Positions 35,192 through 44,659 are shown, counted from the stretch's first letter. The stretch: 64,000 nt of DNA from Herbiconiux daphne (GCF_024979295.1 NZ_JANLCJ010000005.1:62001-126000), one strand, 5' to 3'. Made by a program: numbers and translations. The notes: generated by a model not told the origin, from the sequence alone.

Positions 35192-36361
35192 TCAGCCGGA
35201 GACACGTCGGCCGTCTCGTCGGAGCCGGTTCGACACCCGCACCTCCCAGCGGTCGTTGACCGCGTGCAGGTGCTGCTCGAGGTTCGCCACGTGCTTGTCG
35301 GTGAGGGCCTGCACCTGCTCGAGGTGCAGCACCTGCGCTTCGAGTTCGGCGATGCGCCCGGTGGCGGCGTCGAGCTGCGCCTCTTTCTCGTCGAGCTGCT
35401 CGGCCTGACGGGCGGTGGTGGCACCGAGACGGCCGAGGCGCACCTCGGCGTCTCGCAGAGCGGGGGCGACGCGGTCGTGACGGGCCGCGGCCTCGGGCGA
35501 GAACGGCACATCGGCCACGACGGAGGTGAGGTGGTCGGCGAGCACGGTCTCGAGTGTGAACACGCCGTCGGCGAGCCCCTGCTCGAGCTCGGCCGCGCTC
35601 GGATGCCGCAGCAGATAATAGTCCTCGAGCGCGCCGGCCTGCAGCCGCGCGTAGTCGCGCATGCCGTGGTGGTTGGGGCTCGGCGTGAGGCCGGGGTTGC
35701 TCTCATAGGCCCGGCCCGACACGTCGACCTTGTGGCGGAACTGCTCATAGGAGCGCCAGGGCAGGTGCAGCACCTCGATCGCGAGTTCGGCGGGCGGAAA
35801 GCCGCGGCCCTCGAGGCTCACGAAGTGGTTGCCCTGGATGACGTCGATCTCGGGGTCGCCGATGTGCACGGCGTCGGCCGTGGGGTGGGCGCGCAGGCCG
35901 GCGGCGGCGAGCTGCTCGTCGGAGCGGAGGTCGCGGTAGACCAGGCGCTGCAGGCCCGAGCCCGCGACGGCGCCGGGGCCGGTGAGATTGGTGACCGGCA
36001 CCAGGAACGCCTGAATGGCCGGGTCGATGCCCTCGAAGGCCTCGTGCAGGGTCAGCGACCGGTCGACGGGCAGGAAGAACTCGTCGGCGTCGGCGTTGAT
36101 CACCCAGTCGGCCCCGTGCACGGTGGCGGCGTCGCGGGCCATCTGCGTGACGACCGGGCTCTGCTGCTTGAGATGCCGTGGGTCGTGGCGCAACTCGATC
36201 AGGCCGCGGGTCTCGTAGTCGCGCAGGATGTCGGTGGTGCCGTCGATCGAGCCGTTGTCGGTCACGATGATCGTATCCACACCCTGGGCGAGGTGGTGGT
36301 CGAGCATCGACGACACGATGTCGGCTTCGTCGCGCACCATCAGCGTCAGTGCGAGCTTCAC
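35192..36361 (-). CDS. Glycosyltransferase family 2 with C-terminal coiled coil
   Basis: A 389-residue protein. The front (about 1-270) is a GT2 of the Glyco_tranf_2_4 kind: LTLMVRDEADIVSSMLDHHL, VTDNGSIDGTTDIL and W-V-I-N-A-D-A-D-E-F. The back (about 310-375) is a Glu/Ala/Leu coiled coil ending in a basic tail, similar in style to the coiled coils of the other large transferases here, perhaps a docking element. GTG start with AAGGAAGG eight bases upstream. Confidence 0.82.
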   Translation of the reverse strand: MKLALTLMVRDEADIVSSMLDHHLAQGVDTIIVTDNGSIDGTTDILRDYETRGLIELRHDPRHLKQQSPVVTQMARDAATVHGADWVINADADEFFLPVDRSLTLHEAFEGIDPAIQAFLVPVTNLTGPGAVAGSGLQRLVYRDLRSDEQLAAAGLRAHPTADAVHIGDPEIDVIQGNHFVSLEGRGFPPAELAIEVLHLPWRSYEQFRHKVDVSGRAYESNPGLTPSPNHHGMRDYARLQAGALEDYYLLRHPSAAELEQGLADGVFTLETVLADHLTSVVADVPFSPEAAARHDRVAPALRDAEVRLGRLGATTARQAEQLDEKEAQLDAATGRIAELEAQVLHLEQVQALTDKHVANLEQHLHAVNDRWEVRVSNRLRRDGRRVSG

Positions 36362-36436
36362 GGGTCGGCCTTCCTTCCAGTCGGATCGGATCGGGTCAGG
36401 ACGGGATTCGGCATTCAGAACACCCTAGCGTCGGAT

Positions 36437-37420
36437 TCATCCTCGCCTTCGCGCCTCGTCTGCGAGCCTGCGGTTGCGGCGGCGCACCACGAGCGACCGC
36501 AGCGACAGCCCGAACGAGAGCGTGGCCCGCACGGGCCAGAGCAGTGGCCCGGAGTACTTCTTCGCGAGGAACCGCTTGGCGCTGTCGTGGTGGGCGACGA
36601 GCATGCGCTCGGACTCACCGGTGGTGGAGTGGGCGCCGGTGTGCAGGGCTTCGGCGGCGGGTTCGTAGAGGTTGCGCCATCCGTGGGACCCGAGGCGGTA
36701 GCCGAGGTCGACGTCTTCGAAATACATGAAGTAGCCGGTGTCGAACCCGCCCAGCTGCTCGAAGGCCGTGCGGCGGATGAGGAAGCACGAGCCCGAGAGC
36801 CAGCCGGCGTCGCGGCGCACGGGGTGGTCGCCGATCTCGTTGCGGTAGGAGCGGGTCCACGGGTTGCCGGGCCAGACGTTCGCGAACAGGGCGTGGCCGA
36901 TGCCGTTGCGGATGGAGGGCACGGCGCGCGCGGAGGGATAGGCGCTGCCGTCGGGCTCGAGGATCTTGGGCCCGACGGCTCCCACGTCGTCGAACTCGCG
37001 CAGGGTGGCGACGAGCACGTCGATCGCGCCGGCGGCGAGCACCACGTCGGGGTTGCTGACGAGCACGAACTCGGTCGCGGGGGGCAGGGTGGCGACGACG
37101 GCGTTGATGGCGTGGCCGTAGCCGAGGTTGCCGGTCATCGGCAGGTAGGTGGCGCCGTGGGCGGCGACGATGCGCTCGATCTCGGGGCGCTGGGTGGAGC
37201 CCGGCTTGTTGTCGGCGACGTAGACGGCTGCCCGCACCTGCTGGGCGGCGGGGCCGACCGAGGCGAGGAAGGGCTCGAGCACCACGGCGGAGTCGAAGTT
37301 GACGGTGACGACGGCGACCTCGGGGGCGACCGGGGCGGCCTCGGGTGCCGCTGCGGGCTGCGCGGCGGGGTCAGGGGTGTGGTCGGCGGCAGCGGGGCGG
37401 GCGGGGCCGGCGGCGGTCAT
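36437..37420 (-). CDS. Glycosyltransferase family 2, WbbL/rhamnosyltransferase-like
   Basis: A 327-residue protein. After an Ala/Pro-rich head of 33 residues it has VAVVTVNFDSAVVL, V-A-D-N-K-P-G-S, L-V-S-N-P-D-V-V-L, G-W-L-S-G-S-C-F-L-I-R-R and F-M-Y-F-E-D-V-D-L-G-Y-R. These fit the WbbL/GumL-type inverting rhamnosyltransferases. The start overlaps the stop of the GT4 gene (ATGA). A role in adding L-rhamnose is likely but not proven. Confidence 0.83.
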   Translation of the reverse strand: MTAAGPARPAAADHTPDPAAQPAAAPEAAPVAPEVAVVTVNFDSAVVLEPFLASVGPAAQQVRAAVYVADNKPGSTQRPEIERIVAAHGATYLPMTGNLGYGHAINAVVATLPPATEFVLVSNPDVVLAAGAIDVLVATLREFDDVGAVGPKILEPDGSAYPSARAVPSIRNGIGHALFANVWPGNPWTRSYRNEIGDHPVRRDAGWLSGSCFLIRRTAFEQLGGFDTGYFMYFEDVDLGYRLGSHGWRNLYEPAAEALHTGAHSTTGESERMLVAHHDSAKRFLAKKYSGPLLWPVRATLSFGLSLRSLVVRRRNRRLADEARRRG

Positions 37421-38559
37421 GCGGCGGCTCCGGCGCGCTCGTAGGCGTCGAGGTGCACGCGGGCGCAGGCGAGCCAGGTGAACTCGGTCGAGCGTGCGGC
37501 CGCCTGACTGGCGAGGCCGGCGCGGCGCTCGGGCTCGGCGAGCAGCGTCTCGAGGGCCGCGGCGATCGACTCGCTGTCGGGCTCGGTGTAGGCCACGGCG
37601 TCGCCCCCCACCTCGGGGATCGACAGGCGCCGCGTCGTCAGCACCGCGGCGCCACAGGCCATCGCCTCGAGCACGGGGAGCCCGAAGCCCTCGCCGAGAC
37701 TCGGGTAGGCCACGACGCTCGCGCCTCCGAGGAACGCGGGCAGGTCGTCGAGGGGGAGGTAGCCGGCCTCGACCACGAGGTCGGTGGGGGTCAGCGCGTC
37801 GAGGCGGGTGGCGGCATCCTCGTCCCACCCGCGGGAGCCCGAGAGCACGAGGGTGGGGGTGCCGCTGCCGAGCCGCTCGCGCAGCAGGGCGTGGGCGCGC
37901 AACAACGCGGGAACGTTCTTGCGGGGTTCGATGGTGCCGAGGAACGCGATCCAGCCCGTGGGGGAGTCGAGGGCGTGCTCGCGCGCGAACCGTTCGACCT
38001 CGGCAGACGCCGGCACGTGGAACACCGCCGGGTCGACGCCGAGGTAGGCGACGAGCATCGCGGCCCGCACGTCGCGGATGCTCGCCCGCACGGCGTCGGC
38101 GGTCGCGCGACTCGGGGTGATGAGCACGGCGGCGCGGCCGGCGGCGCGCCTGGTCCACCAGGTGAAGAAGGTGCGCTTGAGGCGCGAGTGCACCTCGGGG
38201 TCGGTGAAGAAGGTTGCGTCGTGCAGTGTCACGACGTTCGCCGCGCGCGACACGAGCGGCAGCGTGTAGTGAGGGGAGTGGATGACGGTGGCGCCGAGCG
38301 TGCGCGCCAGCCGGGGGAGGCCGAGCTGCTCCCAGGCGAAGCGCACCGGGCGGGCCCTGATGGCCGCCGGAGCCGGGTGGTACCGGTGTCCGGGAGCCGC
38401 GTCCCGCAGCCGCGCGATGTCGGCCGGCTTCGCCACGACGTGCACGCTCACGCCGAGCTCGTCGAGCCCGGCCAGCACGCCCTGGATGTAACGGGCGACG
38501 CCTCCCCAGTTCGGCGGCAACGACGTCGCGTCGAACAGAACGGATGTGTGGGGGCTCAC
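37417..38559 (-). CDS. Glycosyltransferase family 4
   Basis: A 380-residue GT-B enzyme: L-P-P-N-W-G-G-V-A-R-Y in the N-half, F-L-G-T-I-E-P-R-K-N-V and YPSLGEGFGLPVLEAMACG (EX7E) in the C-half. Related in plan to the GT4 at 12771-13910. Start choice: GTG 38559 has AAGGA about nine bases upstream; the frame is open to 38730 but that part crosses a terminator. It starts a sub-operon of five genes running to 33449. Confidence 0.87.
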   Translation of the reverse strand: MSPHTSVLFDATSLPPNWGGVARYIQGVLAGLDELGVSVHVVAKPADIARLRDAAPGHRYHPAPAAIRARPVRFAWEQLGLPRLARTLGATVIHSPHYTLPLVSRAANVVTLHDATFFTDPEVHSRLKRTFFTWWTRRAAGRAAVLITPSRATADAVRASIRDVRAAMLVAYLGVDPAVFHVPASAEVERFAREHALDSPTGWIAFLGTIEPRKNVPALLRAHALLRERLGSGTPTLVLSGSRGWDEDAATRLDALTPTDLVVEAGYLPLDDLPAFLGGASVVAYPSLGEGFGLPVLEAMACGAAVLTTRRLSIPEVGGDAVAYTEPDSESIAAALETLLAEPERRAGLASQAAARSTEFTWLACARVHLDAYERAGAAA

Positions 38560-38655
38560 CGATAGTCCTTGCTTGGGCCGAAATCGAGCAACCACCAGCA
38601 TACCCGCGCCCACCTGAGCAACCTTCGAGCGCGCCGCCCGTCGGCGGAGTGCGCC

Positions 38656-38721
38656 AAAAAGCTGCAATTCACGACGAGCGAGGCCGTATAGGGCTCCACT
38701 CCTCGTGATTTGCAGCTTTTT
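38656..38721 (-). terminator. Hairpin with A/T tract between two glycosyltransferase genes
   Basis: The 18-base arms at 38656-38673 and 38704-38721 pair with one mismatch around a 30-base loop, with five A at one end and five T at the other. It looks like an intrinsic terminator usable in both directions. It follows the GT2 at 38738-39871 and so splits the minus-strand run. Confidence 0.75.
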
Positions 38722-38737
38722 CGACGGCAACCCGACG

Positions 38738-39871
38738 TCAGTCGCGCACGAGGAAGGCGGCCACCGCCGCGCGTGGCACGACCGCAGCGCGGTCGAGGCG
38801 CCGGCGCTCGCCGAGCGCGGCCGGCAGGCGCCCGAGCGCCGCCGACAGCGACCGCACGCGCCGCTGCGCGTCGGCGAGCGTGTCGCCGGCGTCAGGGGCG
38901 TCGCCCGCGCGAGCGGAGGCCACGAATGCGGTCGCCAGGGTTCGCGCCGTGCCCACGATGGTGCGGGCGAGGGCCGTGAGCAGCACCGCGGCTGGGGCGT
39001 TCTTCGCGGCCACGAGAACGCGGTTGCGCTCGTTGTAGAAGCGGAACGTGTGCGACCCGGTGCCCGTCGACGCCGCGTGAGCGTGCCGCACCGAGGCCGA
39101 CGGCTCGTACCGGATGCCCCAGCCCGCCCGCCGCAGCCGCCACGACAGGTCGGTGTCTTCGTAATACATGAACAGGCTCTCGTCGAACAACCCGACCTGC
39201 GCGAGCGCGCTCGCCCGCAACGCCGCCGCGCCCCCCGAGAACCCCATCACCTCGCCGGCCGGCCGGCGATCACGGTCGACGGGCACCAGCCAGTCGCGGT
39301 CGCGCCCGTTGCCCGACCGGGTCACCTCGTTGCCGGTGCTGTTCACCAGCTCCTGACCCTCGGCATCGACGACCCATCGCGCCCCGTCAGCCGCCACGAG
39401 TGCCGCACCGGCATCCCGCGGGCCGGCCCCGGAACCGGACTCGGCCCCGACCGGGATCGCCGCCTCACGATACCGCTCCCGCAGCACGATCCGCCCCGTC
39501 ACGGCGCCCACCGACGGCTCCGCCCGCAGCGCCCCCACCAGCACCGCCACGAAGCCCGCCGACGCCACGGCGTCGTTGTTGAGCAGCACGTACACCTCCG
39601 CCGCCACCGCCCGGATGCCGGCGTTCACGCCGGCTCCGAACCCGCCGTTCGTGGCCACCGCCACCAGGGCGTGCTGCGGATGCCGCGCCGCGAGCACCTC
39701 GGCCGACCCGTCGCCCGACCCGTTGTCGACGATCACCACCGACAGGTCGACGTCGCCGAGCCCGGTCTGCGCCTCGAGCGAGGCGACGGCCGCCGACGTC
39801 AGATCGGGCTGCCGCCAGTTGACGACGATCGCGGCGACCGCGATCCGGCCCGACGACGCCGCGGCGGGCAT
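38738..39871 (-). CDS. Glycosyltransferase family 2, rhamnosyltransferase-like
   Basis: A 377-residue GT2 with AAIVVNWRQPDLTSAAVASL, IVDNGSGDGSAEVL, VLLNNDAVASAGFV, G-F-S-G-G-A-A-A-L and L-F-M-Y-Y-E-D-T-D-L-S-W-R. A hydrophobic/Ala-rich C-terminus (about 295-375) follows. WbbL-like motifs again suggest a deoxyhexose donor such as dTDP-rhamnose. It begins one base after the wzt stop. A terminator follows its stop. Confidence 0.84.
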   Translation of the reverse strand: MPAAASSGRIAVAAIVVNWRQPDLTSAAVASLEAQTGLGDVDLSVVIVDNGSGDGSAEVLAARHPQHALVAVATNGGFGAGVNAGIRAVAAEVYVLLNNDAVASAGFVAVLVGALRAEPSVGAVTGRIVLRERYREAAIPVGAESGSGAGPRDAGAALVAADGARWVVDAEGQELVNSTGNEVTRSGNGRDRDWLVPVDRDRRPAGEVMGFSGGAAALRASALAQVGLFDESLFMYYEDTDLSWRLRRAGWGIRYEPSASVRHAHAASTGTGSHTFRFYNERNRVLVAAKNAPAAVLLTALARTIVGTARTLATAFVASARAGDAPDAGDTLADAQRRVRSLSAALGRLPAALGERRRLDRAAVVPRAAVAAFLVRD

Positions 39872-39872
39872 C

Positions 39873-41081
39873 TCAGGCTCCGAACGACCGGATCTCCGGC
39901 ACGGCGTGCACGAGGCCGACGGCGAGATCGTAATAGGGAACGTCGAACGAGACCGCCTGCGGCACGTCGTGCAGGTGCACCTTCTCGCTGTTCATCAGGG
40001 TGGAATTGATGAAGTACTTGCCGGTGCCGAACTGCACGTCGCGCAGCACGAACTCCACGGTGCGGGGCTCCCGCAGCGTGCCCAGCTCGAGGCCGGTGCG
40101 GAGCGACGCGGTGCCGTAGACCGGCACCCCCTGCACGTTGTCGATCTGGATGGCGGCGATCCAGTCGTCGATGCCGGTCGGGTGCTCGTAGGTCACCCGC
40201 ACGATCAGGTCGTCGCCCGGCTGCACGGGGTCGCCCTCGGCTCGGCCGGCGGCGTGCACCGTGGTGGCGAGGATGCGCCCGTTGTTCACGGGCACCTTCT
40301 CTTCGTGGGTGGCGTTGTGCTCTTCGGCCTCGTCTTGACGGCGCTCCTCGAGCACCTCGCGGAAGTCTTTGACGGCCTCGTGCGGCACGCCGTCGAACAG
40401 CACCTCGCCGCGGTTGAGCAGCACGGCCCGGTCGCAGAACTCGGTGATCTGCCCGAGCGAGTGGGTGACCAGCACGATGGTGCGGCCCTCACGCTGGAAC
40501 GAACGGATCTTGTCGAGGCACTTGCGCTGGAAGGCCTCGTCGCCCACGGCCAGCACCTCGTCGACGAGCAGCAGGTCGGGGTCGACGTGCACGGCGACCG
40601 CGAAGGCGAGTCGCACGTACATGCCCGAGGAGTAGAACTTCACCTGGGTGTCGATGAAGTCCTTGATGCCCGAGAACTCCACGATGTCGTCGAAGTAGAG
40701 GTCGGTCTGCTTGCGCGACAGCCCGAGGATCGAGGCGTTGAGGTAGACGTTCTCGCGCCCGGTGAGGTCTTGGTGGAACCCTGCTCCGAGCTCGAGCAGC
40801 GCGGCGAGACGCCCGCGCCGCCGCACCGTGCCCGAGGTGGGCTGGATGATTCCGCCGATGGTCTTCAGCAGCGTGCTCTTGCCCGAGCCGTTCTGCCCGA
40901 TCAGGCCGATGGTGGTGCCGGACTCGATCTCGAGCGAGATGTTCTTCAGCGCCCAGAAGTCCTCTTTGAACTGCTTCGACCGCCCGGCGTTGACCAGGCG
41001 CTCCTTGAGGCTCTTCTCCTTGCGGATGATGAAGCGCTTCGAGACGTCGTTGATCTCGACGACGGGGACATGACTAGCCAC
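39873..41081 (-). CDS. wzt: ABC transporter ATPase for polysaccharide export, with Wzt-type C-terminal domain
   Basis: A 402-residue ATPase. The nucleotide-binding domain (about 5-250) has Walker A GLIGQNGSGKSTLL, signature Y-S-S-G-M-Y-V-R-L-A-F-A and Walker B LLLVDEVLAVGDEAF, the KpsT/TagH/Wzt pattern. An extra beta-rich domain (about 265-400) corresponds to the Wzt C-terminal domain, which in E. coli O9a reads the chemical cap at the end of the finished chain. It works with the permease just upstream. GTG start; the ribosome site CAGGAG lies within the last codons of the permease gene. Confidence 0.93.
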   Translation of the reverse strand: MASHVPVVEINDVSKRFIIRKEKSLKERLVNAGRSKQFKEDFWALKNISLEIESGTTIGLIGQNGSGKSTLLKTIGGIIQPTSGTVRRRGRLAALLELGAGFHQDLTGRENVYLNASILGLSRKQTDLYFDDIVEFSGIKDFIDTQVKFYSSGMYVRLAFAVAVHVDPDLLLVDEVLAVGDEAFQRKCLDKIRSFQREGRTIVLVTHSLGQITEFCDRAVLLNRGEVLFDGVPHEAVKDFREVLEERRQDEAEEHNATHEEKVPVNNGRILATTVHAAGRAEGDPVQPGDDLIVRVTYEHPTGIDDWIAAIQIDNVQGVPVYGTASLRTGLELGTLREPRTVEFVLRDVQFGTGKYFINSTLMNSEKVHLHDVPQAVSFDVPYYDLAVGLVHAVPEIRSFGA

Positions 41082-41084
41082 GGA

Positions 41085-41996
41085 TCACAGCTCCTGTGCG
41101 AAGTCGCCCTGCAGGCGGCTGAAGACTCGTTGCGCCCCGAAAAGGGCGAGAAGGCCGACGGCGCCCGCGATGAGCATGCGCAGCGCGAGGTGCGGCAGCG
41201 GAACACCGTTCGAGGCCTCCGACCAGAAGGCCTCCTGGAAGCCCAGCACCGCGAGGGTGATGGGGCTGTTCACGTAGATCTCGAGCAGCCACTGCGGCAG
41301 GATCGCCGCGGCCTGCTGCCACGAGTAGAGAATCGGCGAGGCCCACATGAGCAGCAGCAGCACCACCTCGACGAGGTACTGGATGTCGCGCAGATAGACA
41401 TTGAGGGCGGCGAGCAGCAGCCCGATCGCGGTTCCCCAGAGCAGGATGAGCACGAGTGCCCCGAGCCCGAACAGCAGTTGCGGGCCGAAACTCAGCGTGC
41501 CCACCACGACCGACGCGATGATGAGGATGACGAACTGCACGGCGAAGTTGAACAGCGCCGATCCGACCGCGGCGAGCGGGAAGATCTCGCGCGGCAGGTA
41601 GACCTTCTTCACCAGCCCCGAGTTCGCGATGATCGACCCCGTGCCGGCGCCGACGATCTCGCTGAACAGCGTGTAGACCGTGAGCCCGGCGAAGATGTAG
41701 ATGGCGAAGTTCTCGATGCCCCGGGCGGCGCCCAGGAACTGGCCGATCACCAGGTAGTAGATGAACAGCTGCGTCAGCGGCTTGGCGAGGCTCCACAAGA
41801 ACCCGCCGGCGCTGTCTTTGTAGCGCGACTTGAGCTCCCGGCCGGTGAGCAGCCGCAGCAGTCGCCGCTGCTCCCAGATCTCGCGGATCGAGGCGATGGT
41901 TCCCGACACGCCCGAACTCGGCCCGCCGGCATACTGCCACGGTTCGGCGAGCAGCCGGGCCGAGCGCTCGGTGGGGGACTCCAGTGAGCCAGCCAT
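41085..41996 (-). CDS. wzm: ABC-2 permease for polysaccharide export
   Basis: A 303-residue ABC-2 type permease with six hydrophobic segments between about residues 70 and 295. The cytoplasmic N-terminus contains L-L-R-L-L-T-G-R-E-L-K-S-R-Y-K-D-S-x-G-G-F-L-W, the usual entry to Wzm/TagG/RfbD proteins. With Wzt it exports a completed undecaprenyl-diphosphate-linked polymer. ATG 41996 follows GGAGG by eight bases. Confidence 0.93.
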   Translation of the reverse strand: MAGSLESPTERSARLLAEPWQYAGGPSSGVSGTIASIREIWEQRRLLRLLTGRELKSRYKDSAGGFLWSLAKPLTQLFIYYLVIGQFLGAARGIENFAIYIFAGLTVYTLFSEIVGAGTGSIIANSGLVKKVYLPREIFPLAAVGSALFNFAVQFVILIIASVVVGTLSFGPQLLFGLGALVLILLWGTAIGLLLAALNVYLRDIQYLVEVVLLLLMWASPILYSWQQAAAILPQWLLEIYVNSPITLAVLGFQEAFWSEASNGVPLPHLALRMLIAGAVGLLALFGAQRVFSRLQGDFAQEL

Positions 41997-42047
41997 AATC
42001 ACGGCCTCCAAGCCACATGGTCAGGCAGGGGTGATCTGCCGGGTAGA

Positions 42048-42053
42048 AGAATA
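42048..42053 (-). promoter_or_regulatory. -10 box of wzm-wzt
   Basis: TATTCT on the minus strand gives a leader of about 45 bases to wzm. A small hairpin, GTTCCGCGGGGAAC (42061-42074), lies just upstream, after the fusion-GT gene. Confidence 0.4.
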
Positions 42054-42082
42054 CATGACCGTTCCGCGGGGAACGCTCAGGC

Positions 42083-44647
42083 TCAGCCCTTGGCCGCGCG
42101 GGCGTGCTGCAGCCGCGAGCGCACCTTGCCGCCGAGCGAGGCGAGCCCGCCGTTGGTGAGGTAGTGCCGGGCGAGCGCGAGATCGCGACGGATGCCGTGC
42201 CGCCTGGTGGAGATGGCCTGGAACTTCTCTTCGGCCGTCACCGGCCGCGCGCGTCGGGTCCCTGACACGTCGAGCGGGGCCGACAGCGAACCGAGCACCC
42301 GGTCGGCCGCGGGGTGCGGGTCGCGGCAGAACTCCACCAGGGGGCGGAGCGTCTCGTCCCAGGTGAAGCGCTCGCGCACCCGGCCCACCGCCTCGACGGC
42401 AGCCTCGCGCTCGGCGGGCGCGTAGAGCATGCGCTCGAGGGCGTCGGCCAGCGCGTCGACGTCGCGCTCGGGCACCGAGACGCCGAGCCCTTCTTTCTCG
42501 ACCAGGTCGCCGAAGCTGTCGCCGCGGGTCGTCACGATCGGCAGGCCCGCCCAGAGGTAGTCGAGGATGCGGGTGCGGAACGAGAACGTCGTCTCGATGT
42601 GGTCGAAATGGGTGCTCACGCCGACATCCGCTTCCAGCAGGTAGTTCTGGCGGTCGTCGAGGTCGACCCAGGAGTCGTTGAAGAACACGTTCGTGCCGGT
42701 GAGGCCGAGGTCGGCCGCGAGCTGGCGCGTCTTCTGCACCACCGCCATCTCGGGCACGTCGGGGTTCGGATGCGCCACGCCCATGAAGAACAGGCGCACG
42801 TCGGGGCGCCGTGACGCCAGCTGCCCGACCGCCCGCACGAGGGTGAAGGTGTCGAACCAGTTGTAGATGCCGCCGCCCCAGATGACGACCTTGTCGCTCT
42901 TGCCGATGCCCGGCACCACGCCGCGGATGGCGTCGCGGGTGTGTCTCGGGGGTGTCGCGTCGAGCCCGAACGGCGCGATCGCGATGAGCTCTTCGAGCGA
43001 GTCGTCGGCCGCGTAGTTCGCGGGGTTGATGCGCCCGAGCGCGGCGAGCTGCCCCAGCCAGAACAGGCGCTGGCGTTCCGAGGCGCAGAGGAAGAAGTCG
43101 GCGCGCGAGAGCTGCTGGTTGAGCACCTCGGTGGCCGAGCGCACGATGTTCGTCCAGCGCTCGGTGCCGAACTCGCGGCCCTGCTCGAGCTGTTCGAGGT
43201 GCATCGGGTCGTAGATGTCGGCCACGATGATCTTCTCGGAGCGCTGCAGGGTCGTGAAGTGGTGCAGGGCGTAGCCCTGGAAGAAGATGATGTCGGCCCA
43301 CTGCTCGTGCACCTTCATCTGGCGCTCGTTCTGCAGCTGCACGTGCTCGACCTCGAACGCGTCGGAGTGCCGGGCCGCGGCGTTCCACGTCACGAGCCGC
43401 ACGTCGTGCTCGGCCGACAGCGCCTCGCTGATCTTCCAGGCGCGAAGGCCCGGGCCCGCCATCTTCTCGCCGAGCGAGTCGCCCGTGATCACGAGCACGT
43501 GCCGCCGGTCGGCCGACGACTCGATGTCGAACGCGTCGACGACGGCCCGGAAGCCCGAGAGATACGACGAGCCGCCGAGCAGCGGGTGGATCATGTTGCC
43601 GAACAGGCGGAACAGGTCGGCATCCGTGCGCCGCCGCCGCCGCTGGATGTCGTCGCGCGACACGCTCAGCGACTCGAGCTCCTCGACGAACTGGTCGAGG
43701 GCGAACAGCCCGGCGAGCGACTCCTTCGCCACCGGCGTGGTCTCGTCGAACTCGCCCTCCGCGGTGCGATCGAACCGGCGGATGTCGAACAGCTGCGAGT
43801 CGAGATCGCTCTTCGACACCGCGCGGCGGGCGAGCAGCGCCATCGCCCCGGGCAGGAACCGCGCGAGGTTCTCGTCGGACAGGTTCTTGTAGAGGGTGGC
43901 TAGGGCATTGCGCTCGAGCAGGTAGCTCTCGCGGTAGGGCCCGAAGCTGCGCATCGAGGCGTGGTGGCGGTGGAAGACCACGGATGCCGGCGCGAATCGC
44001 ACCCGGTAGCCGAGCAGGTTGAGGCGCCACCCCAGGTCGACGTCTTCGTAGAACATGAAGAACCGCTCGTCGAACCCGCCGACCTCAGCGAAGGTCGAGG
44101 CCCGCACGAACAGGGCCGAGCCCGTGCCGTAGAGGATGTCGCGGGGCGTCTGGAACCGCTCGTCGTCGGGCTCGTTCTCGTGGTCTTTGTAGCCCATGCC
44201 GAACCAGGTGAGCGAGCCGTTGACGAAGTCGACGACCTTGCCGTCCCAATCCAGCACCTTGCTGCCGACGGCGGCGACGGCGGGGCTGGTCTCGAACTGC
44301 TCGACGGCCCCGCGGATCCACGAGGCATGCGGCTTGGCGTCGCTGTTGAGAAAAGCGATGAACTCGCCCCGCGCGACCGACGCACCGAGGTTCGACCCGC
44401 CGGCGAAGCCGAGGTTCTCGGCCGATTCGACCACCCGCACGCGGTCGTCGGCCGCGAAGGCGGCGGAGAGGCGTGCGAGGCTGTCGTCGCCCGATCCGTT
44501 CTCGACCACGACCACGTCGAGGCGGTCGGCCGGCCAGTCGACCTCGCCGAGAGCGGTGACGCACTCGATCGTGTCGTCGGCTCCGCGGTAGTTGACCACC
44601 ACCACCGAGACGACGCCGGGCTGGACGGTCGGAACGGGATTCTTCAC
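42083..44647 (-). CDS. GT2-GT4 fusion glycosyltransferase
   Basis: An 854-residue two-domain protein. The GT2 half (about 10-260) has VSVVVVNYRGADDTIECV, VVENGSGDDSL, AFLNSDAKPHASW and F-M-F-Y-E-D-V-D-L-G-W-R. A linker (about 260-385) contains a basic patch RRRRR. The GT-B half (about 390-770) has V-I-T-G-D-S-L-G-E-K-M-A-G-P-G-L-R-A-W, VIWGGGIYNWFDTFT and D-Y-L-W-A-G-L-P-I-V-T-T-R-G-D. The C-terminus is basic. Such double enzymes make alternating linkages. GTG start, six bases after TAGGCT (leaderless). First gene of the assembly/export run. Confidence 0.88.
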   Translation of the reverse strand: MKNPVPTVQPGVVSVVVVNYRGADDTIECVTALGEVDWPADRLDVVVVENGSGDDSLARLSAAFAADDRVRVVESAENLGFAGGSNLGASVARGEFIAFLNSDAKPHASWIRGAVEQFETSPAVAAVGSKVLDWDGKVVDFVNGSLTWFGMGYKDHENEPDDERFQTPRDILYGTGSALFVRASTFAEVGGFDERFFMFYEDVDLGWRLNLLGYRVRFAPASVVFHRHHASMRSFGPYRESYLLERNALATLYKNLSDENLARFLPGAMALLARRAVSKSDLDSQLFDIRRFDRTAEGEFDETTPVAKESLAGLFALDQFVEELESLSVSRDDIQRRRRRTDADLFRLFGNMIHPLLGGSSYLSGFRAVVDAFDIESSADRRHVLVITGDSLGEKMAGPGLRAWKISEALSAEHDVRLVTWNAAARHSDAFEVEHVQLQNERQMKVHEQWADIIFFQGYALHHFTTLQRSEKIIVADIYDPMHLEQLEQGREFGTERWTNIVRSATEVLNQQLSRADFFLCASERQRLFWLGQLAALGRINPANYAADDSLEELIAIAPFGLDATPPRHTRDAIRGVVPGIGKSDKVVIWGGGIYNWFDTFTLVRAVGQLASRRPDVRLFFMGVAHPNPDVPEMAVVQKTRQLAADLGLTGTNVFFNDSWVDLDDRQNYLLEADVGVSTHFDHIETTFSFRTRILDYLWAGLPIVTTRGDSFGDLVEKEGLGVSVPERDVDALADALERMLYAPAEREAAVEAVGRVRERFTWDETLRPLVEFCRDPHPAADRVLGSLSAPLDVSGTRRARPVTAEEKFQAISTRRHGIRRDLALARHYLTNGGLASLGGKVRSRLQHARAAKG

Positions 44648-44653
44648 CCGATC

Positions 44654-44659
44654 AGCCTA
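44654..44659 (-). promoter_or_regulatory. -10 box of the GT2-GT4 fusion gene
   Basis: TAGGCT on the minus strand, six bases before GTG 44647; divergent to the lipoprotein promoter 40 bases away. Confidence 0.5.

Noticed and set aside
38560-38730. Upstream extension of the GT4 at 37417-38559
   Set aside because: It would run through the terminator hairpin; the GTG at 38559 has a ribosome site and fits the family start.
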